Shown here: piece after piece, positions 46,281 through 56,134 of the stretch | How the letters are laid out: every line of letters starts with the position of its first letter | Numbering within the stretch: the stretch's first letter is position 1 | Origin: an uncultured Desulfobulbus sp. | Lineage (GTDB): Bacteria; Desulfobacterota; Desulfobulbia; Desulfobulbales; Desulfobulbaceae | Length of the DNA stretch: 64,000 bases | Reading direction: 5' to 3' | Assembly (NCBI RefSeq): GCF_963664075.1 | Contig: NZ_OY760916.1 | Coordinates: 3,927,001 to 3,991,000 of the forward strand | Program-made: the position numbers and the translations under genes | Notes under the pieces: generated by a model | The model's database searches: none | What the model was told of the DNA's origin: nothing | The model's input: only the letters and a program-made list of their open reading frames with translations

Positions 46281-46320
46281 GGGTATTGTTTAATGCCCTT
46301 AAAGCACCAGTACCAACGAT

Positions 46321-46349
46321 ACCGAGCAACCTCTCGGTTTTGTTTTTGT
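46321..46349 (+). terminator. Rho-independent terminator after glnD
   Basis: Stem ACCGAG/CTCGGT with a six-base loop (CAACCT), then TTTGTTTTTGTT. It separates glnD from glnN, so glnN likely has its own promoter in the following ~55 bases. Confidence 0.7.
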
Positions 46350-46404
46350 TAAACGCCTACGGCTGTAGTCATCATTATTCTCAACAAATTTGGAGAGTGC
46401 ACCA

Positions 46405-48588
46405 ATGAGTGGAATCCAGGCCCGTCTGAATGCTATTTCTGCAATCATCAATTACAAGCCCTCCCATGAGCCTCTGAACTTCAATGAAACCAAACCCACT
46501 GAAGCGTTTGGTTGCAATGTATTCAGCGATAAGGTCATGAAAGAGCGGCTGCCCAAACCGATATACAAATCGCTGAAAAAAACCATCATTTATGGTGAAA
46601 AACTGGATGCTTCCGTCGCTGATGTGGTTGCCACCGCCATGAAGGACTGGGCCATTGAGAAGGGTGCTACCCACTTCACCCATGTTTTCTACCCACTCAC
46701 CGGTCTGACTGCAGAAAAACATGACTCCTTCCTTTCCCCTGACGGCGAAGGTGGTGCTATTGCCGAGTTCTCTGGTAAGCTCTTGATCCAGGGTGAGCCG
46801 GACGCCTCTTCCTTCCCCTCTGGTGGCCTGCGCGCAACCTTTGAGGCTCGTGGTTATACCGCATGGGATGTAACCAGCCCTGCATTCATCATGGAGAATC
46901 CCAACGGTACCTTCCTCTGCATCCCCACCGCCTTTGTTTCCTGGACCGGTGAGGCTCTGGACAAAAAGACCCCGCTGCTGCGTTCTCTCCAGGCCCTGAA
47001 CAAACAGGCAAAACGTGTACTCAACCTGTTTGGCACCAGCACCTCCCTGCCTGTTACTGCCTTTGCCGGTCCTGAGCAGGAGTACTTCCTCATTGACCGC
47101 AACTTCATCTTTGCTCGCCCTGACCTGCTCACCGCCGGCCGTTCACTCTTTGGTGCGCCTCCTTCCAAAGGCCAGGAGTTTGACGATCAGTACTTCGGTT
47201 CTATCAACCGTCGCGTTCTCGCTTTCATGATGGATGTAGAGCGTGAGCTTTACAAACTGGGTGTTCCTGTTAAAACCCGTCATAACGAGGTTGCACCGGC
47301 CCAGTTTGAGATTGCACCGCTCTACGAGCAGGGCAACCTGGCCACCGATCACAACCAGCTGGTTATGACCACCCTCCAGACAGTTGCCAAACGCTACGGC
47401 ATGGTTTGCCTGCTCCATGAGAAACCTTTTGCCGGTATCAACGGTTCCGGTAAACATCTCAACTACTCCATCGGTAACGCCGAGCTGGGTAGCCTCTTTG
47501 ACCCGGGCGAAACTCCGCATTCCAATGCGCAGTTCCTGGTTTTCTGTGCAGCTGCCATCCGTGCACTCCATAAATTTGGTCCCCTGCTCCGCGCCACTGC
47601 AGGTTCTGCATCCAATGACCATCGTCTCGGTGCCAACGAGGCTCCGCCTGCGATCATCAGCACCTACCTGGGCGAGCAGCTTGCCGATGTTTTTGAGCAG
47701 ATCAAGAAAGGTAAGGTTGAAGGCTCCAAGACCAAAGGTGTGATGAACATCGGTGTTGACACTCTGCCTCCGCTGCCCATGGATCCGGGCGATCGTAACC
47801 GTACCAGCCCCTTTGCCTTCACCGGTAACCGCTTTGAGTTCCGCGCTGTTGGTTCTTCTCACTCCATCGCCGGTGCCCAGGTTGCCCTGAACACCATGAT
47901 GGCCGAGTCCCTTGATTATGTTGCCACCAAGCTCGAGAAACTGGGTAAGGTCAACAAAACCAAGTTCAACGAGGGCGTACAGGAGCTTCTCCAGAAGATC
48001 ATGGAGAAACATGACGCTGTTGTCTTCAACGGTGACGGTTACTCTGACGCGTGGCACAAAGAAGCAGTCGAAAAACGTGGTCTGCCCAACCTGCGCACCA
48101 CCCCTGAGGCACTGCCGGTTCTCACCAGCAAGGAAGTTGTTGAGCTTTTTGGTAAATACGACGTCCTCTCCGAGGCCGAGCTGGCCAGCCGTAAAGAGAT
48201 TTACTTTGAGCAGTATGCATTGACTGTCAATGTAGAGGCCAACCTGGTTATCCGCATGGCTCGCACCATGATCTTCCCGGCTGCAATGCGCTACCAGGGA
48301 CAGCTTGCTGAGACCTGCGAGAAACTCAAAGCAATCGGTCAGGACTTCAAGATGGAAGCACTCGAGGATGTTACCACCAAGCTGCGCGCTATGCAGGCAG
48401 AGGTCAACAACCTGGAGAAACTCTTGGCCCACGAGGCTGGTGACACCGAGGCACACGCCGTCTATATGTGCAACGAGATCCTGCCGGCCATGCTGAAAGT
48501 TCGTGAGCACGCTGACGCACTTGAAAAAGTTGTTGCTGACGATCTCTGGCCGCTGCCGTCTTACCAGGAAATGCTGTTCATCCGTTAA
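46405..48588 (+). CDS. glnN: Glutamine synthetase type III (GlnN)
   Basis: ATG 46405 follows TTTGGAGAGTGCACCA; a TTG five codons upstream is the longest frame. 727 residues, the length of GSIII (about twice GSI subunit mass). The GSIII signature [20 protein letters not shown] is present, as are [13 protein letters not shown] (metal ligands), [20 protein letters not shown], and the ATP/ammonium-site regions [12 protein letters not shown] and [20 protein letters not shown]. Dodecameric enzyme making glutamine from glutamate, ammonia and ATP. Unlike GSI of enterics it is not adenylylated. Strong codon bias suggests high expression. Confidence 0.96.
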   Translation: MSGIQARLNAISAIINYKPSHEPLNFNETKPTEAFGCNVFSDKVMKERLPKPIYKSLKKTIIYGEKLDASVADVVATAMKDWAIEKGATHFTHVFYPLTGLTAEKHDSFLSPDGEGGAIAEFSGKLLIQGEPDASSFPSGGLRATFEARGYTAWDVTSPAFIMENPNGTFLCIPTAFVSWTGEALDKKTPLLRSLQALNKQAKRVLNLFGTSTSLPVTAFAGPEQEYFLIDRNFIFARPDLLTAGRSLFGAPPSKGQEFDDQYFGSINRRVLAFMMDVERELYKLGVPVKTRHNEVAPAQFEIAPLYEQGNLATDHNQLVMTTLQTVAKRYGMVCLLHEKPFAGINGSGKHLNYSIGNAELGSLFDPGETPHSNAQFLVFCAAAIRALHKFGPLLRATAGSASNDHRLGANEAPPAIISTYLGEQLADVFEQIKKGKVEGSKTKGVMNIGVDTLPPLPMDPGDRNRTSPFAFTGNRFEFRAVGSSHSIAGAQVALNTMMAESLDYVATKLEKLGKVNKTKFNEGVQELLQKIMEKHDAVVFNGDGYSDAWHKEAVEKRGLPNLRTTPEALPVLTSKEVVELFGKYDVLSEAELASRKEIYFEQYALTVNVEANLVIRMARTMIFPAAMRYQGQLAETCEKLKAIGQDFKMEALEDVTTKLRAMQAEVNNLEKLLAHEAGDTEAHAVYMCNEILPAMLKVREHADALEKVVADDLWPLPSYQEMLFIR

Positions 48589-48615
48589 TTACGTAACGAA
48601 TACGCAGTAACTTGA

Positions 48616-48650
48616 ATGCCGCCCTCTTTTGAGGGCGGCATTTTTTTTTA
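48616..48650 (+). terminator. Rho-independent terminator after glnN
   Basis: Perfect 11-bp GC-rich stem ATGCCGCCCTC/GAGGGCGGCAT, four-base loop TTTT, then a run of nine T's. Confidence 0.95.
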
Positions 48651-48734
48651 AACTGGTATACTTTTGTCTATCCTGAATCCGTGATGTCTATGTTGAATGG
48701 ACCCTACAAACCACCACACACAAGGAGACGAGTT

Positions 48735-50063
48735 ATGACACGTGACGAAATCATGCAAATTATCAAGGAGAAGAACGTTAACTTCTTCCGCATGCAGTTT
48801 GTCGACATTTTCGGCATGATGAAAAACATAGCCATTCCGCGCAGTCAGATCGAAAAAGCGCTGGACGGACAGATCATGTTTGACGGCTCTTCCATTGAAG
48901 GTTTTGTCCGCATCAACGAGTCCGACATGTACCTCAAGCCGGATTATGACACCTTTGTTGTCCTGCCTTGGCGTGAAAAAGATGGCTCCAATGCCGCCCG
49001 TATCATCTGCGACGTCTATAAACCCGACGGCACCCCCTTTGAGGGCTGTCCGCGCGGGAACCTCAAACGTGTCATGGCAGAGACCAAAAAACTTGGCTAC
49101 ACCATGAATGTTGGCACCGAGTGCGAGTTTTTCCTCTTCCGTCGCGATGAAAATGGTCGCCCCACCACCATAACAGATGACATTACCGGCTATTTTGACG
49201 TCGAGCCCGATGACGGTGGAATCGAATGCCGCCGCGCCATCATCGAAACTCTGGAAGAGATGGGCTTTGAGATCGAAGCCTCCCACCATGAGGTGGCTGA
49301 AGGCCAGCATGAGATCAACTTCAAATATGCCGACGCCGTCACCGCAGCCGACAACACCATCACCTATAAGTGGGTTGTCCGCTCTATCGCCGCCGAGTTC
49401 GGACTTGCTGCCACCTTCATGCCCAAACCGATATTTGGTATCAACGGATCCGGTATGCACACCAACCAGTCGCTGTTCAACCTGGACGGGACCAACGCTT
49501 TCTATGACGACAAAGGCCCGCTGGAACTCAGTGAAATTGCCTACAAATACATTGCGGGCATCGCCAAAAATGCGCGAGGTTTTGCTGCGGTCACCAACCC
49601 CTTGGTCAACTCCTACAAACGGTTGGTTGCCGGATACGAGGCACCAGTTTACATCGCCTGGTCGGCCTCCAACCGCTCAGCCCTGATTCGTATTCCTGCA
49701 TCCCGTGGTCTGGGAACCCGCACCGAAGTACGTTGCCCGGATCCCACCTGCAACCCCTACCTGGCCTTTGCCATGATGCTCTGCTCCGGTCTTGACGGGG
49801 TCAAAAATAACCTGCCCGCGCCGCCTGCAACCAACGAGGATATCTTTGAGATGACCCCTGCTGAGAAGGAAGCAGCCGGTATCGCCAGCCTGCCGGCCAA
49901 CCTCCAGGAGGCGCTTGAAGCCCTCAAAGAGAACCCTATTGCCAAGGAAGCCTTGGGTGAGCATATCCTTGCCAAATACCTTGAGGGCAAAGAGCAGGAA
50001 TGGGACTCCTACCGAACCGCGGTCACCGACTGGGAGCTCGATAACTACCTGGGTAAGTATTAA
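48735..50063 (+). CDS. glnA: Glutamine synthetase type I (GlnA)
   Basis: ATG 48735 has the site AAGGAGACGAGTT; the open frame begins 18 codons earlier without one. 442 residues, the GSI-alpha length (shorter than adenylylated GSI-beta, ~470). Beta-Grasp part VNFFRMQFVDIFGMMKNIAI and FDGSSIEGFVRINESDMYLK; catalytic domain with GTECEFFLFR, EVAEGQHEINFKYADAV, and the ATP site KPIFGINGSGMHTNQSLF. The adenylylation-loop Tyr motif of GSI-beta is not seen, agreeing with feedback or PII-type control instead. Second GS in tandem with glnN, each with its own terminator. Confidence 0.96.
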   Translation: MTRDEIMQIIKEKNVNFFRMQFVDIFGMMKNIAIPRSQIEKALDGQIMFDGSSIEGFVRINESDMYLKPDYDTFVVLPWREKDGSNAARIICDVYKPDGTPFEGCPRGNLKRVMAETKKLGYTMNVGTECEFFLFRRDENGRPTTITDDITGYFDVEPDDGGIECRRAIIETLEEMGFEIEASHHEVAEGQHEINFKYADAVTAADNTITYKWVVRSIAAEFGLAATFMPKPIFGINGSGMHTNQSLFNLDGTNAFYDDKGPLELSEIAYKYIAGIAKNARGFAAVTNPLVNSYKRLVAGYEAPVYIAWSASNRSALIRIPASRGLGTRTEVRCPDPTCNPYLAFAMMLCSGLDGVKNNLPAPPATNEDIFEMTPAEKEAAGIASLPANLQEALEALKENPIAKEALGEHILAKYLEGKEQEWDSYRTAVTDWELDNYLGKY

Positions 50064-50090
50064 CCGCTCGCAACTCTTTGAAGTTAATGG

Positions 50091-50120
50091 GGGAACCTCT
50101 TTGCGAGGTTCCCTTTTTTT
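50091..50120 (+). terminator. Rho-independent terminator after glnA
   Basis: Perfect 9-bp stem GGGAACCTC/GAGGTTCCC with loop TTTGC, followed by seven T's. Confidence 0.93.
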
Positions 50121-50232
50121 CATTTTCAGCAACGCTTCATGCCCAAAAATACGCCCCATTACCCAGCCCCCGCAGAAAGCAAGAATGTAGGAGACGGGCC
50201 ATGCCCGCGACCCGCATTACGGGGATCACTTA
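50121..50232 (+). repeat. REP/BIME-like direct repeat, copy 1
   Basis: Shares long blocks with copy 2: CAACGCTTCAT, CCCAGC-CCCGCAGA-AGCAAG, ATGTAGGAG, and the palindromic core CGGGCCATGCCCGCGA. The core resembles the GTAGGAGCGGG...CCCGCGA type of REP sequences. Confidence 0.8.
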
Positions 50233-50441
50233 ATAAGTCAGATAAATAGAAGGGAATCCCTACACGGAAAAAGAGGAGGCCGCGGCGAGCAAAGAACTCC
50301 AACAGTAGGAAGAAGAATGGAACTTCCGGAATAAAGGAAGAGTTTTTTCATGCCCCAAGTCCCCATCTCGCGGGCATGGCCACGCTCCTTGTATCTACAG
50401 CCGATCAGGCTGCAACCATCTGTACTCGCGTCAAAATTTTT

Positions 50442-50553
50442 CATTTCCTGCAACGCTTCATTTCAAATAATATTCCCCATCACCCAGCGCCCGCAGAGAG
50501 CAAGGATGTAGGAGCCGGGCCATGCCCGCGACAAACATTGCGGGGAACGTTTA
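50442..50553 (+). repeat. REP/BIME-like direct repeat, copy 2
   Basis: Second copy of the block at 50121-50232, about 80 percent alike by eye, including GGATGTAGGAGCCGGGCCAT and GCCCGCGA. Confidence 0.8.
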
Positions 50554-50821
50554 AACGGCCAGGTACATATGGTTGCCTCTGGTACATGCCCAAGATTTTG
50601 GTACGGGAAACGCGTGAGGTTATACTCCCAAACATTGTTGTTCCCGTAGAAAACCCCGAGAACGACGTTTCGAGCTTCGTAACATACTGATTTCGCGATG
50701 GGTGATTTGGAGCGTTTCGACTTTTTACGAAGCCATCAATATTGCTCAAGCCTATGCCTATGTTATAGTAAGAAGACAAACACCAGAATATACACAGTAT
50801 TAATGATCCAGGTTGGCGACG

Positions 50822-51748
50822 ATGAACAACAACAGTGGCAGCGTTGATATAAATGGGGAAAAAATTCGCCAGGCGCGCGAAGAGCTCGGGCTTACCCAGC
50901 TCTATCTGGCCACAGTGGTGGGTGTCACCACGGATACCATCTCCCGATGGGAGAACCGTCGTTATCCCTCCATTAAGCTGGAAAATGCAAAAAAACTTGC
51001 GGAAGCACTGGAACTCCCTCTTGAAGAGCTGCAGGAAACTCTTGAAGAAAACTCTGAACCTCAGAATCAGGATCCTCCCCCAAAAACGCTCGCCTCATCT
51101 TCCTGGCTGAGTCGCCGAAAACTTTTGGGGCTCACCGCTCTTCTGGTGTCCTGCATTGGCCTCGGCGTGGGGCTTTTTTTCTTTTATGCGCAAACTCCGC
51201 TCACGGCCCGTCGCATCATGCCTGCGCAGACCGCGCCCAATCTGAGTTTTCCCGTCATTGTAGAACTCAGCGGGCCAGTGCAGTTTAGAAAGAGCATGCT
51301 GATCCGTGAGGAAGTTCAAGGTCAGCTCTCGACCTACAGCGTGCTCGAGGACGACACCCATAAACCCTTTGGACACAGTCCTCGCTGGATTGGCCGCCTG
51401 CGCAGAGGCAAGGCTCATTTCATCTATGTGGTCACTCCAGAGAAAAATCTCTCCCCAGGGCAGGTGCTCACCTTTTCCGGAAATGTCATGTCCAGCGAAG
51501 GACAACTTCTTGCAGACCCCATAGAAGGCACGCAGACAATTCAAATTGGTCTCTACCATTGGGCGGATACCAACCGGGATTACGCCATCAGTGATGATGA
51601 AATTCTTTCCGCCTACGAGACTTTTGCGCCTCGACGCAGCCCCTCAATCAGCTTTTCCGCACTTGAGCAACTCTGGCTGGCTGGCAGCTATACCTGGAAT
51701 ACCCGCAAACAAATCTTTGAGCCTATCCAGTTAAAGGAAAAGGAGTAG
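50822..51748 (+). CDS. RodZ-like membrane protein: XRE HTH, one transmembrane helix, EF-hand-like loop
   Basis: About 308 residues (ATG 50822; a TTG three codons earlier is possible). Residues ~10-70 form an XRE helix-turn-helix (IRQAREELGLTQLYLATVVG, TTDTISRWENRRYPSI). A single membrane helix at ~100-122 (KLLGLTALLVSCIGLGVGLF) follows a basic SRRK, so the HTH is cytoplasmic and the rest periplasmic. The C-terminal part contains ADTNRDYAISDDEILSAY, a good EF-hand/dockerin-type calcium loop (D1, N3, D5, I8, E12). Architecture is like RodZ or other membrane-tethered regulators. Followed by a small secreted protein three bases later. Confidence 0.7.
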   Translation: MNNNSGSVDINGEKIRQAREELGLTQLYLATVVGVTTDTISRWENRRYPSIKLENAKKLAEALELPLEELQETLEENSEPQNQDPPPKTLASSSWLSRRKLLGLTALLVSCIGLGVGLFFFYAQTPLTARRIMPAQTAPNLSFPVIVELSGPVQFRKSMLIREEVQGQLSTYSVLEDDTHKPFGHSPRWIGRLRRGKAHFIYVVTPEKNLSPGQVLTFSGNVMSSEGQLLADPIEGTQTIQIGLYHWADTNRDYAISDDEILSAYETFAPRRSPSISFSALEQLWLAGSYTWNTRKQIFEPIQLKEKE

Positions 51749-51751
51749 CCT

Positions 51752-52135
51752 ATGGTCCGCTTAATGATCGCCTTCTTTACCTTCCTTCTTTTTGCGGCTC
51801 CCTGCCTGGCTGATGGACAGGTAGAGGGCCAATATATTTACGGTCCTGGAGCAACTGTTTCGCTCCAGATTTCAGTGCCTCGTCCCGCGCCCGCTGCCCT
51901 TATCCTCCGCCAACAGGTAACAGGGGGCGCACATCTGGTTGCGGTGCGCCCCGCTCCGGTTGGAGAGGACCTCTCCGGTTCCGCCCTTAAATGGCTTTTT
52001 AAACGCCCCCGACCAGGAAATTTTTCCATCCAGATGCAGTTTGCAGCACCTGTCTCCCCCGGTATCCTCCAGGGGACGCTTTACTACCGGGACCGGGCAA
52101 CAGGCAACCGTGTCCGCGCAGTTGTACACAACTAG
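51752..52135 (+). CDS. Small secreted protein of unknown function
   Basis: 127 residues with a clear signal peptide (MVRLMIAFFTFLLFAAPCLA, cleaved before DGQ). The mature part is beta-rich (VSLQISVPRPAPAALILRQQ, GTLYYRDRATGNRVRAVVHN) and I do not recognise a family. Starts three bases after the RodZ-like gene, so the two are probably translated together and the product may interact with the periplasmic domain of that protein. Confidence 0.6.
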   Translation: MVRLMIAFFTFLLFAAPCLADGQVEGQYIYGPGATVSLQISVPRPAPAALILRQQVTGGAHLVAVRPAPVGEDLSGSALKWLFKRPRPGNFSIQMQFAAPVSPGILQGTLYYRDRATGNRVRAVVHN

Positions 52136-52166
52136 ACACAACACGAACCACACAAGGAGGTACCCT

Positions 52167-52847
52167 ATGTATATCGGCCAGATCATGCACACCAACCTTG
52201 TCACCGTCCCCCCTGAAACCACTTTGGTGCAAGCCCGAAAAATTATAGAAAGCCACAAAATTGAGCATCTTCTGGTGGTGGACTCCAATGGAAAACTCAT
52301 CGGAGTCATCTCCGATCGAGACCTCAAACAGAATTGGGCTTCACCAGCCACCACCCTCAGCACCCATGAACTCAATTACCTTCTGGAAAAGGTGGAGGTG
52401 CAGATGTTCATGGTGACGACACCCAAAACCGTTACCCCCGAGACCACCGTGGAGCGGGCCGCCTTGATCATGCAACAGGAGTCGATCAGCTCACTTCCGG
52501 TTATGTCCGAGAATGCCCTGGTCGGTATCGTGACCAGTACCGATGTTATGGGAGTATTACTGCAGGCAATAGGCATGGAAGAGGACAGTGTCCGCTTGGG
52601 TGTACTGGTGCGGGATCAGATTGGACGCCTGGCAGAGGTCACCTCGCTGCTCAAAAAGGCCGGAATTAATATCCAAAGCTTTTTCTGTTGGCCGGTACGG
52701 AAATCACCAGGGATCTCTCATCTAGTTATGCGCGTACATCGAAACGACGGGGAGCAGGCGATTAGCGCCCTGGAGGGAGGAGGGTTTAAAGTTCTGACCC
52801 AGTACGAGGAAGATCTACAGCCATTTCTTCCTAGCACTTCAGATTAA
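52167..52847 (+). CDS. CBS-domain pair plus ACT domain protein
   Basis: Start set at ATG 52167 (AAGGAGG eight bases upstream); the longer frame is a shadow. 226 residues. Two CBS motifs: MYIGQIMHTNLVTVPPETTL ... GVISDRDLKQ, and TVTPETTVERAALIMQQESI ... GIVTSTDVMGVLL. The C-terminal ~75 residues are ACT-like: LGVLVRDQIGRLAEVTSLLK, AGINIQSFF. This AcuB-like fold combines adenine-nucleotide sensing with small-molecule (amino acid) binding. Downstream of glutamine synthetase genes, but no direct tie is visible. Convergent with ftsH, separated by repeats. Confidence 0.85.
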   Translation: MYIGQIMHTNLVTVPPETTLVQARKIIESHKIEHLLVVDSNGKLIGVISDRDLKQNWASPATTLSTHELNYLLEKVEVQMFMVTTPKTVTPETTVERAALIMQQESISSLPVMSENALVGIVTSTDVMGVLLQAIGMEEDSVRLGVLVRDQIGRLAEVTSLLKKAGINIQSFFCWPVRKSPGISHLVMRVHRNDGEQAISALEGGGFKVLTQYEEDLQPFLPSTSD

Positions 52848-52865
52848 TCATTGAAATACGTCTCA

Positions 52866-52946
52866 TGTTGGGGTTCGTGCCTCACCACCAACCTACCTTC
52901 CCTCCCGGGACAGTGGTAGGTTGGCAGTGACGAAGGAACCCCAACA
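52866..52946. repeat. REP-like palindrome, copy 2
   Basis: Same family as 40654-40730: TGTTGGGGTTCGTGCCTCAC ... pairs with the right arm GTAGGTTGGCAGTGACGAAG, GAACCCCAACA, with a few mismatches. Lies between convergent CBS-ACT and ftsH genes. Confidence 0.88.
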
Positions 52947-53023
52947 CGATATCAAGCAAATATCTGCAGAGATGTTTTCAGGTAACTGATCAGGGGGGTA
53001 AGTTCCGAAAGAACCCGTATCAT

Positions 53024-53136
53024 CGAATCTGTAAGCGTTACGGGGTGCCTTTGAACTAGGCATCGGCCTGTGCAGCGTACACCTGTACGTAATCAGGTCG
53101 ATAACACCGCAGATTCGGTGCCCCGTGATCGCTTAC
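53024..53136. repeat. MITE-like inverted repeat with IS66-like termini
   Basis: GTAAGCGTTACGGGGTGCC at 53031 and, in inverse, GTAAGCGATCACGGGGCACC ending at 53136, enclosing about 70 bases. CGAATCTG sits just before the left arm, and its inverse CAGATTCG just inside the right arm. The GTAAGCG terminus matches the IS66 ends at 6104 and 10974. No target duplication is seen. Confidence 0.6.
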
Positions 53137-53140
53137 GTTT

Positions 53141-54961
53141 TCAGCTCTGCAGCCCTTTACTCAACTCAGCCAATTCCTCCTCAAGCAGGGTCTCTTTATC
53201 CAGGAGGACCTTGGCGCAGCGATCCAAAACATCTTTATTCTTTTCCAGAATCTCGTAGGTCCGCACGAAGGTATCATCGATAATCTTGCGTACGGAAGCA
53301 TCGATCTGATGGGCGGTAGAGTCGCTGATTTGGCACCCGCTCACGCCATGCCCATGCTGCTGGTTAAGAAAACTCTGCTGATTTTCCTCATAGACCACAA
53401 AACCAATATCAGGGTCCATTCCGTAGCGCGTGACCATGTTACGGGCAATATCTGTGGCTCGGGCAATATCATCGGAGGCCCCGGTGGAGAGATGGTTAAA
53501 AAAGAGTTTCTCAGCTGCCCGGCCTCCAAGGAGCACAGCAATTTTATTTTCCAACTCTTCTTTGGTCATTAGAAACCGATCTTCGGTTGGCCGCTGCAGG
53601 GTGTAGCCCAGCGCACCAATACCACGAGGAATGATGGAAATTTTGTAGACCGGATCACTGCCCGGCAAGGCCAGGGCAGCCAACGCATGTCCCACCTCAT
53701 GATAGGCGACAATCTCTCGCTCCCGCGGATTGAGGAGCCGATTTTTTTTCTCCAAACCTGCAACGATACGCTCAATCGCCTGGGTAAAATCTTCCATAGC
53801 CACCTTTTCTGCCTGCCGACGGGTGGCCAGAAGTGCGGCCTCATTGACCAGGTTAGCGAGATCGGCTCCGGAAAAACCGGTTGTAAAATCTGCCACCTGG
53901 GATGCATCGACGTCTTCGCCGACCTGCACTTTTTTCATGTGGACATTGAGGATTTCGATACGTCCTTTCTTGTCCGGACGATCCACCAGCACCTGTCGAT
54001 CAAAGCGTCCGGCACGGAGTAAGGCCGGATCCAGGACCTCGGGTCTGTTGGTGGCGGCCAAAAGCACCAGCCCCGTGCTCGGATCAAAACCATCGAGTTC
54101 CACCAGGAGCTGATTGAGGGTCTGTTCCCGCTCGTCATTACCGCCAAGCCCTGCCGCAGAGCGGGCACGACCAAGCGCGTCCAATTCGTCGATAAAAATA
54201 ATTGCCGGTGCAGATTTTCGCGCCTGCTCAAAAAGGTCGCGTACTCGGGCGGCTCCCACACCGACAAACATCTCCACAAACTCGGAACCAGAGATGGAAA
54301 AAAACGGAACCGCTGCCTCACCGGCAACCGCCCGCGAGAGCAGAGTTTTACCCGTGCCAGGAGGGCCAACAAGTAAAATCCCCTTGGGCATACGAGCCCC
54401 CAGTTTACCGTAATCTTCCGGGGATTTCAAAAACTCGACGATTTCCTGCAATTCCGCCTTGCTCTCCTCAACGCCTGCCACATCCTCAAAGGAGACACCT
54501 GTCTGCTGTTCGACATAGATCTTGGCTTTGGATTTGCCAATATTCATAAAACCGCCCCCCATGCCGCCCTGCCGTTCCATGAGTTTACGAATAAGCAGAA
54601 ACCAAATCCCAAAGAAGATCAGGGCAGGGACAATCCACGACAGCAGGGTCGAAAAAAATTTACTCTCATGTACCTGAGTATACGGGACCTTATATTGGGA
54701 GAGCTGCTCTGCAAGCTTTGGGTCAACCCGATTGGCAATAATATAGGTTTTCCCGTTTGGGTCCGGATCTTTCAGTTCACCCACGATGTACTGCTCACGG
54801 ATAGTCAGCTCTTTGACCTTTCCCTGTTGGAGCAAGGCCTCCATCTCGCTGTAAGGGACAGCTTCAACCTTTTGTTGTTCTGTCCATATTTCATGAAAGA
54901 AGAGAATGCCAAAAACAGCGATAATGGCAAAAATCATGTTAAATTTCTGGTTCTTGTCCAT
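53141..54961 (-). CDS. ftsH: ATP-dependent zinc metalloprotease FtsH
   Basis: Start set at the ATG giving [20 protein letters not shown], with AAGGAAAAAGTT upstream; the frame extends 26 codons further. 606 residues. Two membrane helices flank a short periplasmic domain (~5-20 and ~108-128). AAA+ module: Walker [13 protein letters not shown], Walker [18 protein letters not shown] region [18 protein letters not shown]. Zinc site [12 protein letters not shown], third ligand in the [14 protein letters not shown] region. Degrades membrane and regulatory proteins. IDELDALG instead of the common IDEIDAVG and the modest C-terminus suggest a possible second FtsH rather than the only copy. Confidence 0.96.
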   Translation of the reverse strand: MDKNQKFNMIFAIIAVFGILFFHEIWTEQQKVEAVPYSEMEALLQQGKVKELTIREQYIVGELKDPDPNGKTYIIANRVDPKLAEQLSQYKVPYTQVHESKFFSTLLSWIVPALIFFGIWFLLIRKLMERQGGMGGGFMNIGKSKAKIYVEQQTGVSFEDVAGVEESKAELQEIVEFLKSPEDYGKLGARMPKGILLVGPPGTGKTLLSRAVAGEAAVPFFSISGSEFVEMFVGVGAARVRDLFEQARKSAPAIIFIDELDALGRARSAAGLGGNDEREQTLNQLLVELDGFDPSTGLVLLAATNRPEVLDPALLRAGRFDRQVLVDRPDKKGRIEILNVHMKKVQVGEDVDASQVADFTTGFSGADLANLVNEAALLATRRQAEKVAMEDFTQAIERIVAGLEKKNRLLNPREREIVAYHEVGHALAALALPGSDPVYKISIIPRGIGALGYTLQRPTEDRFLMTKEELENKIAVLLGGRAAEKLFFNHLSTGASDDIARATDIARNMVTRYGMDPDIGFVVYEENQQSFLNQQHGHGVSGCQISDSTAHQIDASVRKIIDDTFVRTYEILEKNKDVLDRCAKVLLDKETLLEEELAELSKGLQS

Positions 54962-55204
54962 AACTTTTTCCTTAAAGGGAGAGCGTGGATTGCCCCTGAA
55001 TGTATTAGAACGGTTCGTTACTTTGTGACCGTCCAGCAATGAAAATTTTGTTCAGGTTCAGGTAAGCCCTGACTCCGAGGCATGCAAGTTAGCCTGTCTT
55101 CAACAGTATGCATCCCGAGGAGAGTTTTCCAGAAAAAACATTACATCTCAATGATCTAGCAACCTGTCCTCATGGGACAAAATGCGCTGTCTCCATCTGT
55201 CCCC

Positions 55205-55711
55205 CTACTGCAGCCTCTGATTGATATGATGCATCGTTGTCTCCTTTAAAAGCTCAATCACCTTGGAATCCTTGGAATAGGGTTCTTCCAAAAAAACTTC
55301 CTGAATCTGGGGAATCGTCTCGACCAACAGCTGATGAAAAGAATCTGGCTCTTCCAGGTTCAACTGTCCCGGCTGGGCAACCATCACCGCGGCCACCTTG
55401 ACTGCAATCTCCCCATCAAAACGCTTGAAAGCGGTGACCAGGGTACAGTGATTTTTTTTGCGTGCTTTGGAGAGACGAAAACGATCAGAACGACGGACAA
55501 ACTCATGAATCACGGAACTGAGCGCCTCATCAGGGCCTGGAAAGAACTGGCCCTTGCCAAAAACATTACTGATAACCAGGGAGAGTTCCTCGGTTTGCAC
55601 CTGCCCCATTTTTTCACGGGTAAAGGCAAGCACCTCCTGGCTCTCCGGAATCATGCCATTTTGTTGTTCCCCGACAATGTAAATAAACTGTTCTACCTCA
55701 GGTGCTGCCAT
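55205..55711 (-). CDS. Conserved-looking cytoplasmic protein of unknown function
   Basis: Start set at the ATG giving MAAPEVEQFIYIVGEQQNGM, preceded by GGGGGAAAC; the frame extends 15 codons further. 168 residues, no signal peptide or membrane segment. Mixed alpha/beta with an acidic C-terminal half (LNLEEPDSFHQLLVETIPQI). No motif that I recognise. Codon use and ribosome site look like a true gene. Transcribed toward ftsH, with ~240 bases between them, so a shared transcript is possible. Confidence 0.6.
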   Translation of the reverse strand: MAAPEVEQFIYIVGEQQNGMIPESQEVLAFTREKMGQVQTEELSLVISNVFGKGQFFPGPDEALSSVIHEFVRRSDRFRLSKARKKNHCTLVTAFKRFDGEIAVKVAAVMVAQPGQLNLEEPDSFHQLLVETIPQIQEVFLEEPYSKDSKVIELLKETTMHHINQRLQ

Positions 55712-56134
55712 GTTTCCCCCTGGTTGTTGCCTGAATCCGTGACGGCGGGTGGGCACTGATCCAGTGGCTCACGGATGCAGATGTAGTATTCAAATTTAGA
55801 GATACGTCCCCTTTCAGGTGACATTAACGCCGAGTCGGCATCCTACCTGTCCCATCATACGAGTTCAAGGTAATATGCTTATTTTTGGCATATTCTCAAT
55901 GACTTCTCCAACCCGACATAGACCCGACATCCCCCTCTCATTCAGGGGAATACCGCCCGATGTCCACTGACAGCAGCGCAAGAAAACGTTTAGGGTGAAG
56001 ACACAGCAAAGAAAACCTTCCTCCTGCATACCTGCAGACGAGGGAAGCGAATCCAGCCATCCTTAAGCAAAAATAAATCAGGATGGAGAAAACCAGGAAG
56101 AGAGATGATAACGCATCACTTCCAAGGAGGTACC

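Larger units (their letters stand above)
50064..50821. other. ~750-bp gap with REP-like repeats
   Basis: After the glnA terminator there are two direct copies of a ~112-bp block (50121-50232 and 50442-50553), and between them an inverted partial copy (about 50368-50390). No credible gene; frames in this stretch lack any family features. Confidence 0.6.

Noticed and set aside
47143-48510. 455-codon minus-strand ORF opposite glnN
   Set aside because: It is the antisense shadow of a strongly biased, clearly identified GSIII gene; no independent features.
51210-51250. Twin-arginine signal in the RodZ-like protein (SRRKLL)
   Set aside because: The SRRK lies about 95 residues in, after an HTH domain; it is the positive-inside border of an internal membrane helix.
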